35,769 nucleotides of DNA from positions 1 to 35,769 of the IMG/VR virus record IMGVR_UViG_3300008113_000615. One strand, 5' to 3'. The stretch is from a virus. Positions 1 through 6,856 of the stretch are shown in pieces. The notes beneath the pieces were generated by a model. The model saw only the letters and a program-made list of their open reading frames with translations. It did no database searches and was not told the DNA's origin. Position numbers and translations under genes: made by a program. Within the stretch, counting starts at the first letter, position 1, and each line of letters begins with the position of its first letter.

Positions 1-306
1 TTGCCCGGGGTCGAGGTTGGCAGTGCCCTCGAGCCAATAGAAACCGTCTCCATTGGGTTGGATGACCAACATGTCCCACTCGCCCGATTTGGTTACGAGG
101 CGTGTGTCAGAGCGAGGAGCGTATAAATCGAATTCACCTTGGATTTGATTAACCCATTGAACGCTTAGATTGAGAAGCAAAACTTCGCGCCTTTTTGACC
201 ACACTTGAGCGACGATGGTGTAGCCGGTGGCGTTGAAAGGCAGCTTGAACCGCTCTCGGAAAGTGGCCCGCTGATGAATCGTGATGTCGTAGCGAGCTGG
301 CTTCAT
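1..306 (-). CDS. Partial virion protein, BppU-N-like beta-sandwich
   Basis: The frame is open from an ATG at 306 to the window edge (102 codons) and continues outside, so the C-terminus is missing. The protein begins MKPARYDITIHQ and has the pattern of a phage beta-sandwich: an N-terminal 'DITIHQRATF' strand, 'ATGYTIVAQVW', a 'GEFDLYAP' strand, and 'WLEGTANLDPG' near the visible end. This strand order resembles the N-terminal domain of BppU-type upper baseplate or receptor-binding proteins, which occur as short virion proteins near phage fibre genes. No good Shine-Dalgarno lies before the ATG. It is the last gene seen in the leftward block. The domain call is by pattern only; another small tail accessory protein is possible. 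Confidence 0.6.
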   Translation of the reverse strand, partial: MKPARYDITIHQRATFRERFKLPFNATGYTIVAQVWSKRREVLLLNLSVQWVNQIQGEFDLYAPRSDTRLVTKSGEWDMLVIQPNGDGFYWLEGTANLDPGQ

Positions 307-346
307 CGCAGGCAGCGGGGCCTGGGGCTAGGTTAGCGCTGCTGTT

Positions 347-679
347 TCACTTCACATTGCGCAAGGCGGCTTTGATCGGCGAGTAGAGGGAAACGACTTG
401 CTCGATTTGGCGTGCGGTGGCCGGATTACCTGTCACTTGTGCGATGGAAGCGGCGATCTCGGCGGTCATTACTTCGGGGTCGGCTGTGCGGAGCAGCGTC
501 GGCATTTCGTCGTCTAAGCGCTGATACACGTACGGCAGCGCGCGGCGCAAGGGACGGTCGACTGCGGCTTTGGCGAGGGGCTTGATCACGACCTCGGTTA
601 GGCCCATCGCCAGGAACGCGATCAACCCGTCGAGCAGTGTGCGCAGAGACACGAGATCAGGTGGTAGGTGAAGTGCCAT
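347..679 (-). CDS. Small membrane protein, holin-like candidate
   Basis: This 110-aa protein starts MALHLPPDL. A longer frame reaches 838, but the ATG at 679 has a GAGG about 8 bases upstream, and the extra N-terminal residues (Pro/Arg/Ser-rich) do not look like a folded protein and lie over the neighbouring gene. Residues about 14-32 form one hydrophobic segment ('LLDGLIAFLAMGLTEVVI'), followed by a helical, charged C-terminal domain of about 75 residues. One N-terminal membrane helix plus a soluble helical domain resembles the LLH-type holin group, but no diagnostic motif is visible. It overlaps the next gene upstream by 23 bases and belongs to a run of three small membrane-type genes, which fits a lysis cassette. 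The holin function is inferred. Confidence 0.6.
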   Translation of the reverse strand: MALHLPPDLVSLRTLLDGLIAFLAMGLTEVVIKPLAKAAVDRPLRRALPYVYQRLDDEMPTLLRTADPEVMTAEIAASIAQVTGNPATARQIEQVVSLYSPIKAALRNVK

Positions 680-920
680 TGCGCCGTCCTCGGGATGCGG
701 TGGAGTTGCTTGCGCTTTGGGAGGGCGAGTCCGTGATGAACGCCCACATGGTGGAGGCTGCTCCCCCGGCGACCGTGAATGCTTGGGTCCACTGGTTGCC
801 ACATTGGCCGGGGCGTCGCCATTCGCAGCTGGCGACATTGGCGCTAGCCATGATCAGCATGTAGCCGTAACACCCGACAAGAAGTCGGAGCACAAGGGCG
901 ACAATACTGGGGTGGTTCAC
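657..920 (-). CDS. Small membrane or lipoprotein candidate
   Basis: This 87-aa protein starts with GTG at 920 within a GTGA overlap with the stop of the previous gene, and has a GAGG 7 bases upstream. Such coupling argues that it is expressed. The first 30 residues are hydrophobic ('IVALVLRLLVGCYGYMLIM'). They contain an LVGC tetrad at residues 14-17 and a VASC at 29-32, both of which fit the lipobox pattern [LVI][ASTVI][GAS]C. The rest is Ser/Thr/Gly-rich and ends in a basic tail. No basic residue precedes the hydrophobic stretch, which weakens the signal-peptide reading. Paired with the upstream membrane/coiled-coil gene, it could be an outer spanin, but this is inference and it could be an unrelated small membrane protein. 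Confidence 0.5.
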   Translation of the reverse strand: MNHPSIVALVLRLLVGCYGYMLIMASANVASCEWRRPGQCGNQWTQAFTVAGGAASTMWAFITDSPSQSASNSTASRGRRNGTSPTT

Positions 921-1159
921 TGGGAGGCCTCTAGTTTGGTAACGCGAACTTCCAGGGAGCTCATGCGTTGCCAGGCTTCTTTACGATCCGCTTTGATATC
1001 GACGTGAATTTCGTCTAACCGTGAGGCTACATTTTCAACGGCAGTTGTGAGGCGTATGACGGCCTCGCGCCCTTCTGCGGCGCGGCGACTAGCGGATCCA
1101 AAACCCATGGCGCCTACCGTGATTGCGGCACCGGCAATGGCGGCTGCGACTTCAATCAC
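917..1159 (-). CDS. N-terminal membrane anchor plus coiled coil
   Basis: The 80-aa product starts with GTG at 1159. Residues 2-22 are small and hydrophobic ('IEVAAAIAGAAITVGAMGFG'), followed by a basic patch (SRRAAEGR). Residues about 33-78 show a heptad-like pattern with many Glu, Arg and Val ('AVENVASRLDEIHVDIKADR' and on). One membrane helix plus a short periplasmic-type coiled coil is the layout of inner-membrane spanins and of XhlA-like lysis accessories. Its stop overlaps the start of the following gene (GTGA). No Shine-Dalgarno is near the GTG; a GGAG lies inside a hairpin further upstream (1177-1194). The family is not recognised; the lysis role is inferred from topology and place. 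Confidence 0.65.
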   Translation of the reverse strand: MIEVAAAIAGAAITVGAMGFGSASRRAAEGREAVIRLTTAVENVASRLDEIHVDIKADRKEAWQRMSSLEVRVTKLEASQ

Positions 1160-1176
1160 GGTCGAGCGGAAGCAGG

Positions 1177-1194
1177 GGCTACTCCAGAGTAGCC
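1177..1194 (-). promoter_or_regulatory. Hairpin before the membrane/coiled-coil gene
   Basis: On the minus strand GGCTACT-CTGG-AGTAGCC forms a perfect 7-bp stem with a 4-base loop. It sits between the stop of the 44-aa gene and the GTG start at 1159. No T-run follows, so it is not an ordinary terminator. It contains the only GGAG near the next start and could mask ribosome access or stabilise the RNA end. Confidence 0.4.
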
Positions 1195-1210
1195 ACAGCA
1201 GAAGTAGCGG

Positions 1211-1345
1211 TTAGCCCTGGCCACGATTCTTCTTTTTGCCCTTACGTTCGGGACGTGAGTGTTGTCCTTGACCTTGCGCGGTTGTCTTAGGGCGTCCGGG
1301 GCGATGCTCAATGTGGTGAGCGCCAGTTTTTGACTTTACGGCCAT
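1211..1345 (-). CDS. Small basic conserved phage protein
   Basis: This 44-aa, strongly basic protein runs from an ATG at 1345. An in-frame extension to 1399 would cross the terminator and is rejected. The sequence has 'KTGAHHIEHRPGRPKTTAQG' in the first half and ends 'KGKKKNRGQG'. This resembles short cyanophage proteins that I recall carrying a K-T-[RA]-Q-G core and a terminal RGQG; the likeness is from memory. The charge suggests nucleic acid binding, perhaps in the virion, but nothing shows a specific role. Only about 22 bases separate its start from the terminator, so it needs read-through or a promoter that I could not find. No Shine-Dalgarno is visible. Confidence 0.6.
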   Translation of the reverse strand: MAVKSKTGAHHIEHRPGRPKTTAQGQGQHSRPERKGKKKNRGQG

Positions 1346-1367
1346 GGTGCTGGGAAGTTGGCGTAAT

Positions 1368-1390
1368 AAAAAACCCCGCCGAAGCGGGGC
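1368..1390 (-). terminator. Rho-independent terminator with UUCG tetraloop
   Basis: On the minus strand CCCCGC-TTCG-GCGGGG is followed directly by TTTTTT. The 6-bp GC stem closed by a C(UUCG)G tetraloop and the six-T run make a textbook intrinsic terminator. It lies 6 bases after the stop of the gene at 1396-1716 and ends the main structural transcript. Confidence 0.9.
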
Positions 1391-1395
1391 TGGGG

Positions 1396-1716
1396 TCACT
1401 CGGTGGGCTCTTCGTCGTCGGCGTCCTCGGGAGGCGCGTCGGCTTCGGCCTCGGAGGGTTTCTCAGCTGGGAAGTTGGCTTCGATGTCGAGTGCGAGTGC
1501 GGCCACAAGGGTGGCTTCGCTGGTGTCATCTAGGTCAGTGAGGACACGACCAAAGCGCACGTCGGGGCGCTGCGGAAGGGTGCATTCCACCGTGATGCTG
1601 CCTGTGTCCTCATTGGTAAAGGTATGGAGGACAGAGATTGTAGAAGTGAAGATGTCGCAACCTTCTACGTCAGTTGCAACATAGACTTCATTAGACAGAG
1701 GAACGGTAAGAGTCAT
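1396..1716 (-). CDS. Hypothetical protein with acidic C-terminus
   Basis: This 106-aa protein starts with ATG at 1716, with GAGGTG 5-6 bases upstream, and overlaps the stop of the previous gene as ATGA. Residues 1-75 look like alternating beta strands ('MTLTVPLSNEVYVATDVEG', 'GSITVECTLPQRPDV'). The last 25 residues are almost all Glu, Asp, Ala and Pro. The family is not recognised. It is the last gene before the terminator and follows the fibre genes, so a small virion or fibre-assembly role is possible. No catalytic motif is visible. Confidence 0.7.
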   Translation of the reverse strand: MTLTVPLSNEVYVATDVEGCDIFTSTISVLHTFTNEDTGSITVECTLPQRPDVRFGRVLTDLDDTSEATLVAALALDIEANFPAEKPSEAEADAPPEDADDEEPTE

Positions 1717-1913
1717 CGAACACCTCGGGGGTAGAGTTGACCGGTTTGGGGTCGGCCTGCAGTGGTGGTGGTACTGCCCCCACTCCCTTGAGGAGCGAGG
1801 TAGGCAGTGGCGATAAGATTGCTAAGGTTGGCGGTTGTGACCCCTCCAAGGAAGGCGCCTTTTAGGGCTAGTGCAGGTAATGCGGACGTAGTCTGGCCGG
1901 TATAGTCAGCCAT
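1713..1913 (-). CDS. Small Gly/Thr-rich protein downstream of fibre genes
   Basis: The product is 66 aa and begins MADYTGQTTSALPALALKG. The ATG at 1913 has GAGAGG about 7 bases upstream, and the stop overlaps the next start (ATGA). The middle has 'GGVTTANLSNLIATAYLA', followed by a Ser/Thr/Gly-rich stretch and a basic end. Composition resembles short phage tail accessory proteins, but no family is recognised. Tight coupling to both neighbours supports it as a real gene. Confidence 0.65.
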   Translation of the reverse strand: MADYTGQTTSALPALALKGAFLGGVTTANLSNLIATAYLAPQGSGGSTTTTAGRPQTGQLYPRGVR

Positions 1914-1915
1914 AC

Positions 1916-2740
1916 TTATACCTCTCTCACGTAGAGACCTTGGGCTAGGTGCCTATATTCTTCCGAGCCTGCTGTAACAAGAATCCTGTCAAATATAAGG
2001 AGGTTTGAAGAACCTAAAGCGAGGTTTGAGTTTGATCCCCAAGGCCATCCGTTAGAGATCAGAGGTAAGTTGGGCACCACAGGGTAAGTGCCATCGCCAG
2101 TAGCAGAATTAAGGCCACAGATAGTAGGAAGGCCCAGTGTTACAGAGCTCGCTGTGCTATTTGTGGTCGGCCCAAAAGCGGCGGGGTTAGCTGGGTACAC
2201 ATAACCTAGAACTGGCGTAGCGCTGGGCGAAGCAATTACATTTGCCCAGCCGGTGGCGACGTACATCATCTGCTGGTTCGCAGCTGTCTTTGTCGTGCTC
2301 GTGGCTTGTACGAATAGCAAGCAACCTGCATAGGTTGTGCCATTCATGAAAATGGCTCCCCGAACAGTGTTGTCGGTTGTTGCGATTGTTCTCTGCGTAG
2401 TCGGTAGTAATGAAGGGTAAGATGCTGGTTGGTTGGTGTTAGGGAACAAAAATTGAGTGGTGCCAGCACCTGACAGGGTTCCATTGGTTTGGTTGGTACC
2501 TACCGTTACAGCTATGCCGGTGGTGGCGCCACCAAAGTTAGTTCCATACTGCGGACTAAAACGTACGTAAATATCGGCATATGTACCCGTTCCTACAGTG
2601 ATTTTGTAGATTACAGTTCCAGAAGAATCGTAGACAATAGAACTATTGGGTACAGCAATTGCTGTCATCAAAGCTTTGATACCACTGGTATCAAAAGTAG
2701 CAGAATTGAACGCTGTTGATGCTCCGAGTGTTGCAGGCAT
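1916..2740 (-). CDS. Putative fibre or receptor-facing virion protein
   Basis: This 274-aa protein starts with ATG at 2740, with GGAGG about 10 bases upstream that overlaps the stop of the large fibre gene. It is rich in Thr, Ser, Asn and Gly with short hydrophobic strands and very few charged residues, as in beta-structured surface proteins. No collagen-like repeat or enzyme motif is seen. It follows the beta-helix fibre gene immediately, so a second fibre or adhesin subunit is the natural reading. Its base composition is more AT-rich than the fibre gene before it, consistent with exchange of receptor-binding genes. Family not recognised. Confidence 0.7.
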   Translation of the reverse strand: MPATLGASTAFNSATFDTSGIKALMTAIAVPNSSIVYDSSGTVIYKITVGTGTYADIYVRFSPQYGTNFGGATTGIAVTVGTNQTNGTLSGAGTTQFLFPNTNQPASYPSLLPTTQRTIATTDNTVRGAIFMNGTTYAGCLLFVQATSTTKTAANQQMMYVATGWANVIASPSATPVLGYVYPANPAAFGPTTNSTASSVTLGLPTICGLNSATGDGTYPVVPNLPLISNGWPWGSNSNLALGSSNLLIFDRILVTAGSEEYRHLAQGLYVREV

Positions 2741-2745
2741 GGTGA

Positions 2746-5277
2746 TTAGGCCTCCAGGACGAGGTAGTTGAGGGTGATCGCGGCGGAACCAGCGGTACCG
2801 TCGTTCTTGAACCGATAGCTGTAGACATCCGTGACCGGTGATTCCAAATTAGAAATCATCGGAGCTGGAGACAGCCTAATCGTATCTGTCCCGGTCGCTA
2901 TAGTTTCGACCAGAACACCCGAGCCCGGTGCTGGGTCTTCAGTACGGACTCGGGTGGCATCAGCCGTAGAGGCTGCCGCTCTGTTGTAGAGGCGAAACCA
3001 ACCGGCTTTTGTACTCTGCACAGAGAGCAACATGCCCGAGCGCGGTAGGTTTACCGTGCCCACGGTGTCGCCCTCGTTGGCAATGTTGATAGTGCCTCCC
3101 ATGGAAGGGTGGAATTCACATTGGTAATAGAGAGTGTCAGGTGCGCTCTGTGGCACAACAAACGTAATGGTGCCAACGTCTGTACCGTTATTAGTGACAC
3201 CAGTGGTGTACATATCGCCCTGCCCCGTTGAGCGCGTCGTTTTGATGCGGAACGGGTGGCCAAGGGCGTTGACATTCAGTGTGTAGGTCCGGCCTCGGAA
3301 CAGTGTCAGCGTTGGGTTTGTGTCACCACCAATCAGGTAGGACGACGTGCTGTTGTGGGTTACCGCCATCGTGGCTGGCGAGCCGTCGCTGGTGCTAAAT
3401 GTGACGGTGGAGCGGAAGATGGCGGAACCGCCTCCTCCACCTCCACCGGCGATCACCATGTCACCGCTGCCGATCAACGTTTGACCGTTGATCGTCTTGA
3501 AGTTGACGCTTCCGGAGCCCAGGACGTTTGCCTGACCGGTGCCACTCACCAGCGTTTTGATGTTTTCGCCGTTGATCAGCGCCGTCTGGAACTTGTTGTC
3601 GACGTATGTCTTGACAGCGTTCTGCGTGGGAACCGTGTTGCCATCGGCCGTGCCGCTGAAGCCGGAGAGCAGCGTGGTGTTGTTACTGACTTCTTGGAGC
3701 TGCTCTCCATAGAAGATGCCGTTCCGCTTGAACGGGCCAATGGCGTTGAGACCAGCGAGGTTGAACTGGCCTGTTGTGATTGTGACGTCGCCTGAGGCAC
3801 CATCTACGTCGAAGCCTTTGCCCACCCGCAGATTGCCAAGGTGGTCGAAGCTGATGAAGAAGACTCGTCCTCGGTTGGTTTCGACAATCTCGTTAGCCGG
3901 GATTGGGATACCGCCGTTCTCGGGGAGCGCCGAGTAGTTGGTACCGGCGCCCACGTACTCCATGTTGTGGCCGCCGGTCGAGATTTGCGAGCGGCGTACA
4001 AACTCGACCGTTGTGCCGTTGGGAACGGCGCCGGTCAAGGATGGATAGAAGTTGACGCGGTATCCGCTGTTGCCATCGGTCAGCGCCACGGAGCCCGTGA
4101 CGGTGTAGAAGCTGGTACCGATGCGTAGGAGTAGACCCGGCAATGGACGGGCCGTCGAGCCAATGCGAGGTGCGCTTAGGTTGACAACGTTGATGAAGCT
4201 AGTGGTCGCACCCTGTACTGTGCCGGTAAAGATTGGCGACGGGCTGAAGCCATCGGCCACCAGCGAGTACGTGCCAAAGTTGGAGGTCGAGGATGAGATC
4301 GACGCTTGGCCACCGGTTTCGCACTTGACGTGGTACTCGCAGAAGGTTGAGAAGAACGAAACCAACTGGGCGAAGCCATCGTTCTTGATGAGGCAGCCGG
4401 GACCCCCCAGGTTGATCTGGGTGAAGGAGTCCACCACCATCGAGCGCAGTGGTGAGTTGCCTGCGCAGGCGCTGCCGTCGATCAGCAAGCCACCGCCAGT
4501 GACGCCGGTGGAAGTCGAGCCACCTTGGCCATCGTTTTGGCGAGCGGTCAGGCTCGTGCAGTTTTGGATGTACGGCGAACGAGTGATGTAAGCGCCAAGG
4601 GCGTTGGCTCCAATGGGGACATTGTTAGCGGCAGTATTAAAGCGAACCACCCAGGATGTCTTATAGACCCCGTTGTGCGTGCCTTGCTGATGGCCGGTGA
4701 ATGTGCAGCCGTAGCAGTAGAAGCCGGAATCGACCTCGAAGATGCCGTCGTACTTGGTGGCTTCCGTTGGGCGGATCGTGACTTGACGAAGGGCGTCACC
4801 GAAGATGCCGACATTACGGCGCACCTGCATCGGGCAGGTCTCGGTGTACTCGCCCGCGCCCAGCATGATTGCGGTGCCCGGCTGCGCTAGCTCAATTGCT
4901 TTGCGGAGCGTTAGCAGAGGTTCGGCAGGGCTCGAGCCATTGTTGGTGTCGGAGCCGTCTTTATCGACGTAAAGGCGCTTCGCGTAGCGGAGAGCGTCCT
5001 TAAAGGCTTCGTGCTTGTCGTTGACTTCCTTCAGCGCTTTTGCTGTGGGTGCAACGAGCTCGCTGGTTGAATCCAGCGCGTTGGTGAGCTGTACGGCGCC
5101 TGCCGCGCTAGTGGACGCTTTCCCGCCCACACGCCTGATGGCGCCAGCGGAGTCTTTGAGGTAAAGAGCCGGGTCACCGGCGTTGTAGTTGACGGCGAGC
5201 TCTTGGAGCTCGAGATCTGTGGGCAGAGGCGCATTACCTAGGACGCCACTCCCCTTATGGATGATTTCTGCTGACAT
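2746..5277 (-). CDS. Tail fibre: beta-helix plus cupredoxin-like domain
   Basis: This 843-aa protein is counted from the ATG at 5277. A TTG at 5316 would add 13 basic residues and is rejected. Residues 1-100 hold a fibre attachment region ('LQELAVNYNAGDPALYLKD'). Residues about 103-370 start with 'LYVDKDGSDTNNGSS' and 'PLLTLRKAIELAQPGTAI', the opening of pectin-lyase-like beta helices, and continue with stretches I know from cyanophage fibres. A linker with 'TINGQTLIGSGDMVIA' and eight glycines follows. Residues about 620-735 look like a cupredoxin fold: 'GHPFRIKT' with His674, and 'YYQCEFHPSM' with Cys720, His723 and Met726. The C-terminal 110 residues form another beta domain. It should act at the tail tip in host attachment. 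No Shine-Dalgarno is evident before 5277. Confidence 0.88.
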   Translation of the reverse strand: MSAEIIHKGSGVLGNAPLPTDLELQELAVNYNAGDPALYLKDSAGAIRRVGGKASTSAAGAVQLTNALDSTSELVAPTAKALKEVNDKHEAFKDALRYAKRLYVDKDGSDTNNGSSPAEPLLTLRKAIELAQPGTAIMLGAGEYTETCPMQVRRNVGIFGDALRQVTIRPTEATKYDGIFEVDSGFYCYGCTFTGHQQGTHNGVYKTSWVVRFNTAANNVPIGANALGAYITRSPYIQNCTSLTARQNDGQGGSTSTGVTGGGLLIDGSACAGNSPLRSMVVDSFTQINLGGPGCLIKNDGFAQLVSFFSTFCEYHVKCETGGQASISSSTSNFGTYSLVADGFSPSPIFTGTVQGATTSFINVVNLSAPRIGSTARPLPGLLLRIGTSFYTVTGSVALTDGNSGYRVNFYPSLTGAVPNGTTVEFVRRSQISTGGHNMEYVGAGTNYSALPENGGIPIPANEIVETNRGRVFFISFDHLGNLRVGKGFDVDGASGDVTITTGQFNLAGLNAIGPFKRNGIFYGEQLQEVSNNTTLLSGFSGTADGNTVPTQNAVKTYVDNKFQTALINGENIKTLVSGTGQANVLGSGSVNFKTINGQTLIGSGDMVIAGGGGGGGSAIFRSTVTFSTSDGSPATMAVTHNSTSSYLIGGDTNPTLTLFRGRTYTLNVNALGHPFRIKTTRSTGQGDMYTTGVTNNGTDVGTITFVVPQSAPDTLYYQCEFHPSMGGTINIANEGDTVGTVNLPRSGMLLSVQSTKAGWFRLYNRAAASTADATRVRTEDPAPGSGVLVETIATGTDTIRLSPAPMISNLESPVTDVYSYRFKNDGTAGSAAITLNYLVLEA

Positions 5278-5346
5278 AAGGCGCCGCTTGCGAACGCGCC
5301 CTCTCGGGCTGTGCAAAGCGTAGCGCCTGAGTGATGTTGAGGAATG

Positions 5347-6048
5347 TCAGATTTGCCGGACTTGGGGTGGATTACTGCAGGCAAAATCGAGGGTTCCATC
5401 TACATGTGGCATGTCACGGTAATTGAGTACATAAGCAAGAGGATTTACGGTCAAGCAATAAGCAAGCTTGTGAATAGAGTCAAGAGACACTTCTAATGTT
5501 GCTGCTAATTGCTGTCTCGTATCAAGCATGTTGTAAAGCAGGGCAACGTCACGCGCGAACGCCCTCGGGTTAGTTGCTTCGTATCGGAAGCTCATCTCAC
5601 CGCCGCAGGCGCAGAGGCTGAGGGCACCGGAGCCCAGTTGACGTTCGAGTAACGCTTCGTTCAGATAGATCGAGTCGGTATGCAAAGTCCAGTCACCGAG
5701 CTCGGTCGTGATGTCGTAGTCGCCATCGATGGGACGAAGGTGCAGAGGAAAGCAGCCAATCTCAGGGATCGGCATGCGGGAGTTGCGTTCGCCGGCGTAC
5801 GCCTCGTGTTTCGTTGTGTAAAGGCTGAGGCGTTTGAGACGGTCCACATGGACGAAGCAAGTCTCGTAGTAGGGAGATAGAGGTGCTTCACCGTCTCCAC
5901 AGAGTTCGACAAAGTCTCCTGTCCACAGCCTGTGTTCAGAGGGGTGCAGCGTGTCGGATGACTCACGACGTTCTCCAGCAGTGAGCAGCAGAGCTTCTCT
6001 GGCTGGACGGGCGAAAACGAGCTTGCCCCCGTGGCCGAGAAGGGACAT
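5347..6048 (-). CDS. Conserved-looking tail-region protein, function unknown
   Basis: This 233-aa protein starts with ATG at 6048, overlapping the previous stop by one base (TGATG). The N-terminal third has 'LLGHGGKLVFARPAREALLL' and 'SSDTLHPSEHRLWTGDFVEL', which reads like a beta-rich virion domain. The C-terminal half has two close cysteines ('LCACGG') and a helical stretch ('DTRQQLAATLEVSLDSIHKL') that could hold a small helix-turn-helix-like fold. It lies between the small tail-tube-like protein and the beta-helix fibre, so a fibre-joining or distal-tail role is likely. No family is recognised. Confidence 0.75.
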   Translation of the reverse strand: MSLLGHGGKLVFARPAREALLLTAGERRESSDTLHPSEHRLWTGDFVELCGDGEAPLSPYYETCFVHVDRLKRLSLYTTKHEAYAGERNSRMPIPEIGCFPLHLRPIDGDYDITTELGDWTLHTDSIYLNEALLERQLGSGALSLCACGGEMSFRYEATNPRAFARDVALLYNMLDTRQQLAATLEVSLDSIHKLAYCLTVNPLAYVLNYRDMPHVDGTLDFACSNPPQVRQI

Positions 6049-6449
6049 CAGAAGCCGCCGGTGGGTAATGGCCCCGTGACTTGGAACTCGACCTCGGCGG
6101 TAACAAGGTCACCGGAGGACGCAGTCATCCCCACGCTCGTGATAAGCACGGGGAGGATAAATCGGGCTCCGTCGGCTGCGAAGTTGAACGTAAGAGAACC
6201 GTCCTCGGTGGTGCTTGCGTTTCCTGTGATGCGGTTGAGAAGTGAAGCAACAAGGGTGTCGGTGTCGTCAAAGAGAAGGCTGCAGGTACCGGTAGCACCA
6301 CGAAGACCGCCGACATAGGTACGGTCGCGGTTAGCCAGAGTTGTGGTCTCTAAAGCATCCTTACTGATGCTCAAGCTGATGTCTCGTGCAAGACCGAGGA
6401 CAGTGCCGTTCCACTTAATCTCGGCTTGGTTGGCGATGGCGAAGGTCAT
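6048..6449 (-). CDS. Tail-tube-fold-like protein
   Basis: This 133-aa protein starts MTFAIANQAEIKWNGTVLG. The pattern 'KWNGTVLGLARDISLSISKD', followed by an 'LETTTLANRDRTYVGGLRG' loop and 'ATGTCSLLFDD', matches the compact beta-sandwich of phage tail-tube proteins. The end 'DLVTAEVEFQVTGPLP' is a typical last strand. It is unrelated at a glance to the two tube paralogues at 17955-19968 and lies in the distal tail block, so it may be a hub or tail-tip ring with the same fold rather than the main tube. It overlaps the next start by one base and follows the previous gene closely. Confidence 0.75.
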   Translation of the reverse strand: MTFAIANQAEIKWNGTVLGLARDISLSISKDALETTTLANRDRTYVGGLRGATGTCSLLFDDTDTLVASLLNRITGNASTTEDGSLTFNFAADGARFILPVLITSVGMTASSGDLVTAEVEFQVTGPLPTGGF

Positions 6450-6452
6450 GGG

Positions 6453-6854
6453 TCAGGGGTAGTCGAGGGTTGCGATTAGTTCAAGACTGACAGTGGACAG
6501 GCCAGGCAGAATGCTGTCAACTTTTGGGGGAGAGTTATCAGCAAAGTGCCATCTAAGTGCAACATTTGGTTGCTTCAAGTAGTTGGTTAGCAAAATATCC
6601 GCTCCTGCAAAGACTTCTATAGGTAAAATCAACTCGATGTGACTGCCTTTTGCTTCTACATAGCAATTGCATATAGATAAGGCGTCAGTATCTCGGACAT
6701 TGTTAAATGTTAGGTTTAGGCGCGCATCACTAGGGACATTCGCCCATATTCTGCGTGTAGTAATGCCGTTCTGACTGCGTGTGGATGTAAGAGGGTAAGT
6801 AGGTGCTACAAAGCTCCTAGATGTAGGCGTTAGTGAAGGGAACAGGATAGCCAT
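6453..6854 (-). CDS. Distal tail-region protein
   Basis: This 133-aa protein is counted from ATG 6854, two bases after the stop of the gpJ-like gene; a start at 6875 would lie inside that gene. It begins MAILFPSLTPTSRSFVAPTY and includes 'RIWANVPSDARLNLTFNNVR' and 'GSHIELILPIEVF'. I recall short proteins with this opening next to large tail-tip genes in cyanophages. The product is probably a small beta-rich tail-tip component. No enzyme motif is present. The stretch is AT-richer than the head genes. Confidence 0.75.
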   Translation of the reverse strand: MAILFPSLTPTSRSFVAPTYPLTSTRSQNGITTRRIWANVPSDARLNLTFNNVRDTDALSICNCYVEAKGSHIELILPIEVFAGADILLTNYLKQPNVALRWHFADNSPPKVDSILPGLSTVSLELIATLDYP

Positions 6855-6856
6855 CG

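Noticed and set aside
679-838. Longer N-terminus for the gene at 347-679
   Set aside because: The extension is Pro/Arg/Ser-rich, overlaps the neighbouring gene, and the ATG at 679 has a good ribosome site.
1211-1399. 62-aa version of the basic protein starting upstream of the terminator
   Set aside because: Its first 18 codons are the terminator hairpin and T-run; the ATG at 1345 is used.
3256-3795. 179-aa plus-strand frame in the fibre gene
   Set aside because: It is antisense to recognised fibre sequence with no start signal or family pattern.
5278-5316. Start of the fibre gene at 5316
   Set aside because: The codon is TTG and the added residues are basic and unlike fibre N-termini; ATG 5277 is preferred.
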